Source of the DNA: Verrucomicrobia bacterium LP2A
GTDB lineage: Bacteria; Verrucomicrobiota; Verrucomicrobiia; Methylacidiphilales; Methylacidiphilaceae
Assembly (NCBI GenBank): GCA_000526255.1
Contig: JAFS01000002.1
Span: 868,001-932,000 of the forward strand
Direction: 5' to 3'
DNA: 64,000 nt
Shown here: piece after piece, positions 35,123-43,053 of the stretch
How the letters are laid out: each line of letters opens with the position of its first letter
How positions within the stretch are numbered: the stretch's first letter is position 1
Notes under the pieces: model-generated
Database searches by the model: none
What the model was told of the DNA's origin: nothing
What the model saw: the letters and a program-made list of their open reading frames with translations, nothing else
Made by a program: the position numbers and the translations under genes

Positions 35123-35899
35123 TCAGGTCCTGACCTGGATGTCCTCGTAGGCGGCCCAGCCGATGAGAGTAAAGGGAACCGATTGGACAGCGAAGAAAAG
35201 CAGCAAAAGGAAGAGCCGTAGGCGGGGAACGAGCTTCGGTGTCTGCTCATCGAGCTCCCGCTTGATGTAGTTGGCGACAATCTCGATTGCCCGACTGCTC
35301 GGATAGATCGATGACACACCGGACCAAAAGTATCGCTGTACGTCCCGGGAGACGGCCTCTTCCGCCGCGCCAGTCCGTACGGAGAGAATCCAGCTCAGGA
35401 AGGGATGCATCCGCTGGAAGTTCCGAGCGGCACTCTTCGCGTAGATTTTGGCGACGACGAACTTCGTATTTGGGTTATTGAGCGGGACGACCGGGGCTCC
35501 ACTCTGATCTTGCCAGAGGGCCGGGGTGTGCGGCTCCTGGCCAAACTGCCAGACGGTCTTCCGAGCCTCCTGGAAGGTGCTGTCTGCCCAGGCTTGGTCG
35601 ACCTGAAGTGAGGTGGCCCAATGATTGACGAACTGCTCACCGGCTGTCTTTGCATGACTGAGGGCGAAATAGAGGAGTACGCCCAGTAAGGTGGCCAGTG
35701 CGGCGACACCGCAAAACATGTGGTGAATCGGGCTCGCGTGAAAGAGGAGATTCCAGAGCTTGGTGTAGTTACTCGCCAGCCACCAACAGCCGCCCGCCAG
35801 GAGAACGGCGATCACACAGGCCAGCACGAACTGCCCCGTTGCCTCGAGCAGGAAAAGAAGGATGCAGGAGCTGGTTACGGTGATCAGATCTCCGATCAT
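35123..35899 (-). CDS. Membrane protein of unknown function beside the tubulin-like operon
   Basis: A 258-residue protein I do not recognise. Predicted transmembrane helices are near residues 8-45 (two), 62-85 and 225-250, with a soluble central domain (about 90-220) containing AGEQFVNHWATSLQVDQAW and YFWSGVSSIYPSSRAIEIV. It shares a 320 bp divergent intergenic region with the tubulin-like gene, which suggests a functional link, but no motif confirms it. There is no signal peptide or lipobox. Confidence 0.6.
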   Translation of the reverse strand: MIGDLITVTSSCILLFLLEATGQFVLACVIAVLLAGGCWWLASNYTKLWNLLFHASPIHHMFCGVAALATLLGVLLYFALSHAKTAGEQFVNHWATSLQVDQAWADSTFQEARKTVWQFGQEPHTPALWQDQSGAPVVPLNNPNTKFVVAKIYAKSAARNFQRMHPFLSWILSVRTGAAEEAVSRDVQRYFWSGVSSIYPSSRAIEIVANYIKRELDEQTPKLVPRLRLFLLLLFFAVQSVPFTLIGWAAYEDIQVRT

Positions 35900-36218
35900 A
35901 GGGAGGCCTTCGGGTTGTAAGGAGAGGGAGAGGGGCGAGTCAAGACGCAGGGTAGCCGCTCGATGCGTTCTTGATCGGTGTTTCCCCGGCGTCTTTCCAG
36001 GAGAAGAGACGCTCGCAAGGCTTCAAAGCAAAAGGGATTGCTTTTTTTTCCTGCGCGGGTAATCCGATTCAGGATAGCTCTCGATCGCAATCGATTTTTC
36101 TGGAGCGGAGGAAGTTTCCCCAGTTGACGCGAAAAGGGGAGAATCGGTCGGCGAAAGCATCGGCAAGGGGAGGGTCGGACGGTTTGAATCAAAGCAGGAT
36201 ACCAGGCGAATTGGATTG
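35900..36218. promoter_or_regulatory. Divergent intergenic region with leader structures
   Basis: It separates the membrane-protein gene from the tubulin-like gene and must hold promoters for both. On the plus strand it shows a stem GCGTCT (35989-35994) with AGACGC (36007-36012) enclosing an AGGAG, and the same GCGTCT could alternatively pair with AGACGC at 35943-35948. A T-tailed stem follows at 36025. A TTGACG at about 36124 resembles a -35 hexamer but has no clear -10. Confidence 0.4.
36025..36049 (+). terminator. T-tailed stem inside the tubulin-operon leader
   Basis: AAAGCAA (36025-36031) pairs with TTGCTTT (36038-36044) across a six-base loop and is followed by five more T residues. 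The shape is that of a plus-strand intrinsic terminator, though the stem has only two G-C pairs. No plus-strand gene precedes it within 900 bp, so it may be an attenuator of the downstream operon, end a small RNA, or stop read-through from the TonB-like gene. Confidence 0.45.
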
Positions 36219-39200
36219 ATGAATCCCAACCACATGATTATCGGCCTCGGCGGAACGGGAGGCAAAATCATCCGCGCCGTCCGAAAGACTATCTTTCAGG
36301 AATTTCGAAGCTTGAGCCCGGAAGAGGTGAGCGTCGGGTATCTCTACGTCGATTCGAGCGATGAGTTGATGCGCCTCGACGATCCGACCTGGAAGATCCT
36401 GGGGCAGAGCGTTCAGCTGGGCCCGAGCAGCCAGCTTCACATTCGGTGCGCCAACCTCTCGTCCATTCTGGAAAACCTGACCAACTACCCGGGAATCCGC
36501 CCGTGGATCGGCGATCGCGCGATCTGGAACGATATCTTGGGAGGGATCGTGGGTGATGCGATCGGCGGACAGAAACGGAGGCTCGGCCGATTCCTCTTCG
36601 CCAACCATGCGACCGAGTTTTGCGATCGGCTGACCGCGCAGGTGCGCGAGCTCCAATCCGGCGGGGAGGCCAGCGTTACCTTTCACGTCTGCACCGGTCT
36701 TGCGGGAGGGACGGGAAGCGGGACGATCGTTGACACCCTTTGTCAGATTCGGCGCCTCTATCCCGATTCGCTGCAATATCGCATCATCGGGTATCTCCTC
36801 CTTCCCGAAGAGCATCCGAAGCCCAATTGGAACACCGGGAACTACCATGCCAACGGCTATGCGGCGCTGGCGGAGCTCAACGCGCTGAGCATCGGGAAGT
36901 TCGTTCCCTGCAACATTGCGGGCAACGGCGGCAAGATGACTGATCTGCAGACGCCGTTCAACGGCGCCTATCTCTTTACGACTCACAACGAGAACGGGCT
37001 CGCGCTCGGCGTCGACGACATTCCGAACGTGGTCGCGGATTTTCTCTATCAGAAGATCGTCACAGTCCGAAAGGTGAACTGGGCGAGCCTTGCCCGGCAG
37101 GAAAATGCGGAAAATGGAGACGGGATGCCCGAAACCGTCCCGGGAACCAATAGCGGCGTCCGATCCAAAAGGTGGCTCACCTTCGGCGTGAAGAGGATCG
37201 CCGTGCCGGAGGAAGAGATCGCCGAATATCTCGCCTACCAGTTTGCCCGGCAGGCGGCCCTGCAGCTCCGCTACAACAACTGGTCGGAGACCGAAGGCTA
37301 CCTCCCCAACGCGAAGAACGTCGATCTGATGAGCTACGTCGCCGCCCCGGAACAGCTCGAGCGGTGGCTCCTTTCCGATGAGCACCTGATTTTATCGGCC
37401 GCCGTCCTGGAGGCGGATGGAACGCAGGGCCGATGGCAGCCGATCACTCGGTACTGGACGACCGTTGCCGGGGCTTTTAAGCGGGAGATCGAGGAGAGGG
37501 AGGAGGGAGCCAAGTGGCTCGACAGCCTAAAGGGGAGGCTCGAGGTCCGTTTCAGCGATCAATACCGCGGGCACGGCGTAAAAGCCTTCTATCAGACCGT
37601 GTCGGCCTCCGCTCGGGAGCGGGCGCGTGAGATCCGGCAGAAGCTCGAAAGAGAGCTTTTCGGCAACTGGCGCGATGGCATTCGGTCCGTTCATGAGATC
37701 AGCGGCCTGGTCGGTGCTGTGATCATCTATTTACGCAACCGCTTCGAGCGCTTCGACGACGATGTGACGAAAGCGAAGTCGCAGGAGGAGGCTCTCGCCA
37801 AGAAACTCAAGGATCAAGAGAAGGAGTGGGTGAAGGTCGGCGTCATTTCCGACATGTTCGGGAAACGGAAGCGGATCTTCGACACCTGTGCTTTGACGCT
37901 CCAGGACCTCTACGCCGCCCGGACCCGCATCGAAGGCTGGCAGTTCGCCAAGAAGTTTACCCCGGTTCTCATCGAAGAGATCACCCAATTGAAAGCCGAG
38001 CTCGACCGAAGCTCGGCGATGATCTCGGAGGCGGTCAAGAGTTTCGAGGAGCAGATCGCCGAGCGTTGCATCGACGAGGGTGGGGAGGTCGACTATCGCA
38101 ACCAGATCATCCGATTCTATGACCCGGACCTGGTCCGGACGGTGACGCGAAGGTTGACCAAGGACGCACGAGAGCAGCTCACGCAGACGCAGCGCGTGCG
38201 CTCCGCGCTCGTGGCCATGCTCGGCGACAAGCTCGATTTCCGCACCTTCAACGAGCGAATCAACCGAACGACCTTCTTGGACGTGCTCGAAAACCAGTGC
38301 ATGGAGAATGCGAAGATCTCTCACAACAACCTCATCGAAAGCAGCAAGGAGAAGCTGATCGGTGTCAGCATCATCGACAAGCTGCGCGACCGGTATGGCG
38401 ATCGGCAGGCGCTCCGGCTCTTTATCGACGGAATCGTCAAGGCCGCCGGCAACTACTTGATTTTCAGCCCGGACGAGATCAAGAGATCGGCCCCCGGAAT
38501 CAATCCGGGAGCGCAAGTCTGTGTCTCGACCTTCACGGTGATCCTTCCCAGAGCGCCAGAAGCGGAGGATTTCGTGAAGATGCTGCGGGAGGTCTTTTGG
38601 GAGTGCGTGCAGACGACGGCTCGGGAGTTTCTGGATGGTAGCCGACCCAACGAGATCATCTTGACTAGCGTCACGAATCTTTTTCCGCTTCGCGTCGTCC
38701 AGCTGCTCTCCTTTCTCCGGGCTCGCTATCTTGAGCGGGTGAATGGTCCCAATCCGGCGCGGGCCCGGATGGAGATTCATATCGAGGATGACGGGCAAAC
38801 CCTTCCGAGCGTCTTCCTCCCGAGCCGGGGGGAGCTCCAGGACCGCGTTGCGCCCTGTCTGCTTCTCGGCAGCGCCTTGGGGCTGGTGGCCGATCGGGAA
38901 AACGAGCGGGGTGTGAAGGAGCTGGCGATGATCGTGAAAGACGAATTTGGGATCGAAACGCCGGTCTTCCTGGAAGGAGCGACGATTCCCGAAACGTTAG
39001 TCAACCTTCCCGAACCGAAGGCTCTCGTCTTAGAAGAAACGGTGGGCAAGCAGCTCGCCGATCCGGAGCTGCGTCGGGAGCCGAGGCGTACCGAGCTGAC
39101 CCAGAGGTTAGCCGCCATGGTCAATGAGCTCTCGCGTCAGCTTCCTCCTTCGGATCCCCGGACCAAGCTTTTTCCGGACTGGGGGCGGAGGGCGATCAAG

Positions 39201-39221
39201 CTTCTCCGCGGGGAGGGATAG
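36219..39221 (+). CDS. Large tubulin/FtsZ-like protein (Tubulin_2 type)
   Basis: A 1000-residue protein. The N-terminal 300 residues look like a tubulin/FtsZ GTPase fold of the Tubulin_2 type: GLGGTGGKIIRAVRK (residues 9-23) is the first nucleotide loop and GLAGGTGSGT (160-169) is the tubulin signature that binds the nucleotide phosphates. A charged, probably coiled-coil segment (REIEEREEGAKWL and KSQEEALAKKLKDQEKEW) lies at about 420-560 and a long uncharacterised helical C-terminal part follows. No transmembrane helix. Family members have been suggested to remodel membranes; the role here is unknown. The start ATG at 36219 follows a TTG at 36216. It heads a three-gene plus-strand cluster. 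Confidence 0.82.
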   Translation: MNPNHMIIGLGGTGGKIIRAVRKTIFQEFRSLSPEEVSVGYLYVDSSDELMRLDDPTWKILGQSVQLGPSSQLHIRCANLSSILENLTNYPGIRPWIGDRAIWNDILGGIVGDAIGGQKRRLGRFLFANHATEFCDRLTAQVRELQSGGEASVTFHVCTGLAGGTGSGTIVDTLCQIRRLYPDSLQYRIIGYLLLPEEHPKPNWNTGNYHANGYAALAELNALSIGKFVPCNIAGNGGKMTDLQTPFNGAYLFTTHNENGLALGVDDIPNVVADFLYQKIVTVRKVNWASLARQENAENGDGMPETVPGTNSGVRSKRWLTFGVKRIAVPEEEIAEYLAYQFARQAALQLRYNNWSETEGYLPNAKNVDLMSYVAAPEQLERWLLSDEHLILSAAVLEADGTQGRWQPITRYWTTVAGAFKREIEEREEGAKWLDSLKGRLEVRFSDQYRGHGVKAFYQTVSASARERAREIRQKLERELFGNWRDGIRSVHEISGLVGAVIIYLRNRFERFDDDVTKAKSQEEALAKKLKDQEKEWVKVGVISDMFGKRKRIFDTCALTLQDLYAARTRIEGWQFAKKFTPVLIEEITQLKAELDRSSAMISEAVKSFEEQIAERCIDEGGEVDYRNQIIRFYDPDLVRTVTRRLTKDAREQLTQTQRVRSALVAMLGDKLDFRTFNERINRTTFLDVLENQCMENAKISHNNLIESSKEKLIGVSIIDKLRDRYGDRQALRLFIDGIVKAAGNYLIFSPDEIKRSAPGINPGAQVCVSTFTVILPRAPEAEDFVKMLREVFWECVQTTAREFLDGSRPNEIILTSVTNLFPLRVVQLLSFLRARYLERVNGPNPARARMEIHIEDDGQTLPSVFLPSRGELQDRVAPCLLLGSALGLVADRENERGVKELAMIVKDEFGIETPVFLEGATIPETLVNLPEPKALVLEETVGKQLADPELRREPRRTELTQRLAAMVNELSRQLPPSDPRTKLFPDWGRRAIKLLRGEG

Positions 39222-39280
39222 AGATATGTCTTGCAGGCCAAGAGGGCCGCTGCGTCGGGCGGGCAGCCGCAGGAGAAAGC

Positions 39281-40909
39281 TTGGGAGATATGCCGGGTAG
39301 ACGAGGCCTTTGTCAGAATTACGGAAATTGTCCGACGCGCGCGGATACGCGCGAGGTCATGGAAATTCCCGAAGGCAAGGAGTTTGTCTGCCCGGACTGT
39401 GGGAGCCCTCTGGTGCCGGAAGAAGAGGCCAATCGCCGTCCGAGGAGGAGGAGAAAGCGAGGAGTCGTGCTCTTCCTGCTGCTCCCGCTGTTGGTTTTCG
39501 GCGGGAGCGTGCTCTGGCTCATTCTTCGCGGGCATCCGCAACCTGCTGTCGCTCCGGCTCCCCAATCCTTGCCCCCGTCCCGGAAGGTCCCTCCCGCGGC
39601 CGAGCGGACGCTCTTTACGATTGCCGGCTCGCGCATCTTGGGGGGCAAGCTTGTTCCTGATCTGGTGAGGGCTTTTCTCTCGGACGAGCTTCGAGCGGAC
39701 GGAGTCACCATGCGGCGGGAAAAAGACGGACAGTCCCTTGCGGTCGTGGGGAAGGTGCCCGACGGGAAGGAAGAGATTGCTGTCCGGATCGTTTGCTCGA
39801 GCACTTCTGACGGATGGAAAGATCTGGCGGGCGATGGGGCGCAGATCGCGATGGCCTTTCGCAAGATTACTCCGGAGGAGGCGGCGCTCTGCGGCAAGAC
39901 GGTCAACCTCACGGCTCCGGATTCCGAGCATGTCATCGGGGTCAGCGGTGTCGTGGCCGTCGTTTCGGCCGCCAATCCGGTTTCGAAGATCTCTTTGGCC
40001 GAGCTGCGCAAGATCTTCGGAGGACCAGTGGCAGACGGCAAGGCGGTTGGCTTCCCTCCGGGAAAAATCGTCCTCTATGCTTCTCCGTCCGCCTCGGGGA
40101 GCTGGCAGCTCTTTTCCCGACACGTGCTGGAGGGTTCTCCCGGATCGGCCGACATCATCCGCCTGGAAAACGGAGCGGAGATCTCCTCTCGAGTCTCGGC
40201 CGACGCGCACGCCCTGGGAATCGTTGACTTTCCTCACGTCGGGAGTTGTAAGCCCTTGGCCCTTTACGAGAAGGGAACCATGCCTCTTGCCCCGACTTTC
40301 GTATCGCTCGAGTCGGAGGCCTACCTCCTTTCGACCCGACTCTACCTCTACACCAAGGGGAGCGGACAAAATCCCGATGTCGACGCCTTCATTCAATTCG
40401 TTCTCTCCGATCGAGGGCAGCAGGAGGTGCAGAAGGCGGGCTTCGTTGGGGCGGCGACGAAGTCCGGCAACGGGGCCGAGTCCTTGATTCAACCGGAAAC
40501 GGCAATCCCGCACGATGCTCCCGCAGGGTACCGGGAGCTCGTCAAGGGGGGAAACCGAGTCGCCTTCGACGTCCGTTTTCGGACCGGGAGTGCGGAGTTG
40601 GACAACAAGGCACTCGTCGACATCCGGCGTCTGGCGAAGCTGATGGGCGAAAGGGAAGAGAAGAGCCAAGCGGTTCTCCTGATCGGGTTTACGGACAACG
40701 TGGGGGATCGCGCCTATAACCTACCCCTTTCGGTCGAACGGGCGCAGAGCGTCGGGCAGGCGCTTCGTGTCCTGGGCATCCCCGTTGCGGCGACCGCGGG
40801 AGAGGGAGACCAGATGCCCGTAGCCTCGAACGGCACTCCGGAAGGCCGGGAGAAGAATCGCCGCGTCGAGCTTTGGATCGTCCGCGGGAAGGCTTCCGAG
40901 AAGCCTTGA
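39281..40909 (+). CDS. Zinc-ribbon / TM / PstS-like binding domain / OmpA fusion
   Basis: A 542-residue protein with an unusual domain order. Cytoplasmic ribbon: C11, C17, C37, C40 (CQNYGNC ... CPDC). Then a basic stretch RRPRRRRKR, one helix (61-83), a proline linker, a periplasmic-binding-protein-like domain (about 108-400; PstS-type with FTIAGSRILGGKLVPDLV and SLESEAYLLSTRLYLYT) and a C-terminal OmpA/peptidoglycan-binding domain (about 420-535; FDVRFRTGSAELDNKALVDI and GFTDNVGDRAYNLPLSVERA, ending REKNRRVELW). The protein probably anchors in the inner membrane and contacts the cell wall. The start is TTG at 39281 (AGGAG five bases upstream) or ATG at 39290. It begins 60 bp after the tubulin-like gene. 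Confidence 0.8.
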   Translation: MGDMPGRRGLCQNYGNCPTRADTREVMEIPEGKEFVCPDCGSPLVPEEEANRRPRRRRKRGVVLFLLLPLLVFGGSVLWLILRGHPQPAVAPAPQSLPPSRKVPPAAERTLFTIAGSRILGGKLVPDLVRAFLSDELRADGVTMRREKDGQSLAVVGKVPDGKEEIAVRIVCSSTSDGWKDLAGDGAQIAMAFRKITPEEAALCGKTVNLTAPDSEHVIGVSGVVAVVSAANPVSKISLAELRKIFGGPVADGKAVGFPPGKIVLYASPSASGSWQLFSRHVLEGSPGSADIIRLENGAEISSRVSADAHALGIVDFPHVGSCKPLALYEKGTMPLAPTFVSLESEAYLLSTRLYLYTKGSGQNPDVDAFIQFVLSDRGQQEVQKAGFVGAATKSGNGAESLIQPETAIPHDAPAGYRELVKGGNRVAFDVRFRTGSAELDNKALVDIRRLAKLMGEREEKSQAVLLIGFTDNVGDRAYNLPLSVERAQSVGQALRVLGIPVAATAGEGDQMPVASNGTPEGREKNRRVELWIVRGKASEKP

Positions 40910-41045
40910 GAGAGCGGCCGACAGGGCGAGGAGAGGGTGCAGGAGAGAAGGGGCCACGGCCCGTGCAATCTGGTCTTTCGGTCTTACTTTGACAGAGCTG
41001 CGGAAATGAGAGAAGATGCAAGAGAGGGAAAGGGCCAGGAGACGC

Positions 41046-42728
41046 ATGAGCGATCTTGTTGATCCCGATGCGGATGTAAAGCCGAGAAGTCGGCCGGCGG
41101 ATCCGGGGGCGAATGGATACGCCAACGGAGCCCCCCCGCGCTCGGGGGGCGCTTCCGGACGGACCCAGAAGGGGAGATGCCCCAATGTAGGAGAGTGCCC
41201 GAACGGCGGAATGGTCGTCGAGGTACCGAAGGGGGCGTCATTTTCCTGTCCGGAATGCGGCAGCGAGCTTCTGCCGGAGCGAAGCCGCGGAGCCAGAAGC
41301 CGCAAGAAGCTTCTGGCGTTGTTTGTGCTCGTGGGAGCACTCTGCCTTTTGGGGGCCGTCTCCTATTTTGCCCTGTTGCCGTTCGTCGTCAGCCTGACCG
41401 GGAAAAAGACGGCCGACAGTTCCGGGAGAATGGTCGGAAGCGATGGGCCTCCTTCCGGCTCTCAGAAGAGCGAACCTCCTCCGCCTGCTCCTCCGGAGAA
41501 AAAGCCGACCCTCACCGAGGCGGAAGCGGCCTTGCGGAAGGATCTGCCCAAGGGAATCGAGCTCGTCTCTCTCAAGCCGGGCGAGGGACAGAAAAACCCG
41601 GATGGCTCTTGGAACCTCGCCTACGATGCGACCGTCGTGGCCGAGAATGGCCAATATTGGGTCCCCATCGCCGACCTCGATGCGGCCAACCTCACGAAGC
41701 GCTTGAACGAAGTTCCCTCTCCCGAGCGCTCCTGGGCGCGTCGGCACTTGAAAGATCTGGTGCTGACGCAGGATCAGGCTCCCGGGCAGCAGTATCTCTT
41801 CAGCCGGAAGAAGCCGCTTGCTTCTCTGACCCCGGGCACCCCATTCCCGTTTGCCTGGAAGGTAGTGGCGACGCCAAGGGAGGTTGGAAGCTGGAAATTC
41901 GTCCCGACCGCCCCGCTGCCTTTCACGGCACCCGCCCCGAGCGAGGGGGGAGCAGACACGCGGGTCGTTCTGCGGAGCAGCTCTGAGCTCGAACAGGCGC
42001 AAGTGCTCGATGAGCAGCGCTGGAATCGATTCGTCCAGCGCCTCAAGGGGATTGAGCGGGAGGCCCAGAACCGATACCGGGAAGTCATAGATAATGCGCC
42101 CGCTCGAGTCCGGAAAGCCGATGTCTTCCGTGCGGGCAGCGGCGGACCGACGACCATGGGGGAAGGAGCTGGGATCGGTGCTGCCGGTGGAGCCCTGGGA
42201 GGAGCGATGTTTGGCGGCGGGGAGGGAGCGGCGATCGGTGCAGGGGTCGGCGCCGTCTTGGGAGCGCTGGGCGGAGGAATCTACTCGCATCAGAAGCAGC
42301 AGAAGCAATACGAGGCGGCACTGGCCGAGCGAAAGACGTACGAGCGACGGGCGGCCTCCGCCGAGCGCGAAGCGCGGGAGCAGCTGCTCTCCCAATATGG
42401 ACAAGATCTGGAGGAGCAGGCACAGCGGCAGCTCGCGCAGTTGGCGGGAGGAACGACCGGGGCTACCAATCCGTCGTCTTCCGGGGGAAGCACGGCTAGT
42501 CCGGCGAATCCTCCTTACTCACCCTATGGTTCCTCACCATCGAGCTCGGGGCCTCCACCCATGCCTCCGTTGCCGCCGCAACAACCGTATGGAGCTTCTC
42601 CGGAGTCAACGCAAGCCCCTGATTATGGTGGACCGCCCCCGGGGCAGAACCCGTTTGGCGGCGCTTCCTCGCTGCCTCCAGCGGGTGATGGGCCTCCACC
42701 GCCGCCTCCCCCTCCCCCGCCTAATTAA
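41046..42728 (+). CDS. Zinc-ribbon / TM / glycine-zipper / Pro-rich protein
   Basis: A 560-residue protein sharing its N-terminal plan with the preceding gene: ribbon cysteines C45, C51, C68 and C71 (CPNVGEC ... CPEC), then a basic stretch and one helix at about 88-117. The outside part has a proline linker, an uncharacterised domain (about 150-340), and a glycine zipper (GAGIGAAGGALGGAMFGGG and GAGVGAVLGALGGGIYSHQ, about 370-415) typical of membrane-inserting or oligomerising segments. A coiled helix (SHQKQQKQYEAALAERKTYE) and a proline/serine/glycine-rich tail ending in a run of prolines follow. The start ATG at 41046 has AGGAG four bases upstream. No known function. Confidence 0.75.
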   Translation: MSDLVDPDADVKPRSRPADPGANGYANGAPPRSGGASGRTQKGRCPNVGECPNGGMVVEVPKGASFSCPECGSELLPERSRGARSRKKLLALFVLVGALCLLGAVSYFALLPFVVSLTGKKTADSSGRMVGSDGPPSGSQKSEPPPPAPPEKKPTLTEAEAALRKDLPKGIELVSLKPGEGQKNPDGSWNLAYDATVVAENGQYWVPIADLDAANLTKRLNEVPSPERSWARRHLKDLVLTQDQAPGQQYLFSRKKPLASLTPGTPFPFAWKVVATPREVGSWKFVPTAPLPFTAPAPSEGGADTRVVLRSSSELEQAQVLDEQRWNRFVQRLKGIEREAQNRYREVIDNAPARVRKADVFRAGSGGPTTMGEGAGIGAAGGALGGAMFGGGEGAAIGAGVGAVLGALGGGIYSHQKQQKQYEAALAERKTYERRAASAEREAREQLLSQYGQDLEEQAQRQLAQLAGGTTGATNPSSSGGSTASPANPPYSPYGSSPSSSGPPPMPPLPPQQPYGASPESTQAPDYGGPPPGQNPFGGASSLPPAGDGPPPPPPPPPPN

Positions 42729-42840
42729 ATTGGGGATGTTCGAGGAGGAAGCGAGGTCCGGCGGAGAACCGAGGGAGCGGCTTGCATCCAGATACCCTCT
42801 GCGGGGCATCGGAAATACCGAATATTGTGAAAAATGGGGC

Positions 42841-43053
42841 CTATCCGCCGGCGACGACGTGCAGGATCTCCACGCGGTCTTCTGGCTGAAGCCGGCGTTC
42901 AGCCCATTCTCTCCTGGGAAGGACCTCTTTGTTCAGCTCGACGAGCACCATCTTGACGGGATAGCCGAGCAGGTGCAGGAGATCCGAGACGGAGCTCCCG
43001 GCTGCGACCGCCCGCTCTTTCCCGTTTACGTAGATGCGGCACTCGTCAGGCAT
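42841..43053 (-). CDS. thiS: Sulfur carrier protein ThiS
   Basis: A 70-residue ubiquitin-like sulfur carrier for the thiazole of thiamine. It ends in the required diglycine (EILHVVAGG) and shows the fold: RIYVNGKERAVAAGSSVSDL then VLVELNKEVLPRREW. The start MPDECRIY at 43053 overlaps the thiH 3' end by 28 bp and gives the usual length; an upstream ATG at 43071 would add six residues. It is encoded just after thiH in the same direction. thiG, thiF and thiC are not in the window. Confidence 0.88.
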   Translation of the reverse strand: MPDECRIYVNGKERAVAAGSSVSDLLHLLGYPVKMVLVELNKEVLPRREWAERRLQPEDRVEILHVVAGG

